Shown here one piece after another: positions 23,936 to 23,938 of a stretch of 23,938 bases of DNA; the stretch's first letter is position 1, and the number at the start of each line of letters is the position of its first letter. Position numbers and translations under genes: made by a program. The stretch lies in assembly GCA_003427395.1 (NCBI GenBank), contig BFEA01000124.1:1304087-1328024 (forward strand), read 5' to 3'. The notes beneath the pieces are model-generated. The model was not told the origin of the DNA and searched no databases. It was given only the letters and a program-made list of their open reading frames with translations. The DNA is from Chara braunii. Taxonomy: Eukaryota > Streptophyta > Charophyceae > Charales > Characeae.

Positions 23936-23938
23936 CGC

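Overview
Kind of sequence. This is nuclear DNA of a plant-lineage eukaryote with very low gene density. Three things point that way: a Ty3/gypsy retroelement of plant type with a chromodomain-like tail, a pseudogene close to the plant U6 snRNA consensus, and one host exon resembling plant RIE1-type RING E3 ligases. A charophyte alga such as Chara would fit the repeat load, but that is an inference. Bases 11-29 are the 19-bp Tn5/Nextera mosaic end, so the left edge of the contig carries library adapter. | Layout. 1-2.4 kb: adapter, low-complexity DNA and a 2.9-copy tandem repeat of about 170 bp. 2.4-8 kb: at least twelve full or partial copies of one short near-palindromic element flanked by TA (candidate Tc1/mariner-type MITE), mixed with 5S-rRNA-derived fragments, a four-unit tandem array, GAT-rich simple sequence and a 7 x 23-bp minisatellite. 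8-10 kb: repeated GAACTGTTTCCCACCG hairpin units, two U6 snRNA 5' ends (one belonging to a U6 pseudogene split by a T34-(GA)16 block), a clean Tourist-like MITE and a second inverted-repeat insertion. 10.06-16.6 kb: one minus-strand Ty3/gypsy element with long terminal repeats of about 830 bp, gag, and protease/RT/RNase H/integrase broken by amber codons, frameshifts, one deletion and lost catalytic residues. 16.6-21.6 kb: a 550-bp polypurine tract, a tRNA-like Pol III box fragment, a compound microsatellite with an N, a MITE copy carrying a SINE-like insertion with 16-bp target duplications, and tandem repeats. 21.7-23.94 kb: upstream region, first coding exon and part of the first intron of the only convincing host gene. 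| How it fits together. Most of the window is nested, decaying, non-autonomous mobile DNA. The repeats date one another: a divergent MITE interrupts a 5S fragment, the MITEs are hit by poly(A) retroposition at the same base in two copies, and the Tourist-like MITE sits in a hairpin unit whose empty form survives nearby. No intact transposase or reverse transcriptase is present, so all these elements would depend on enzymes encoded elsewhere.
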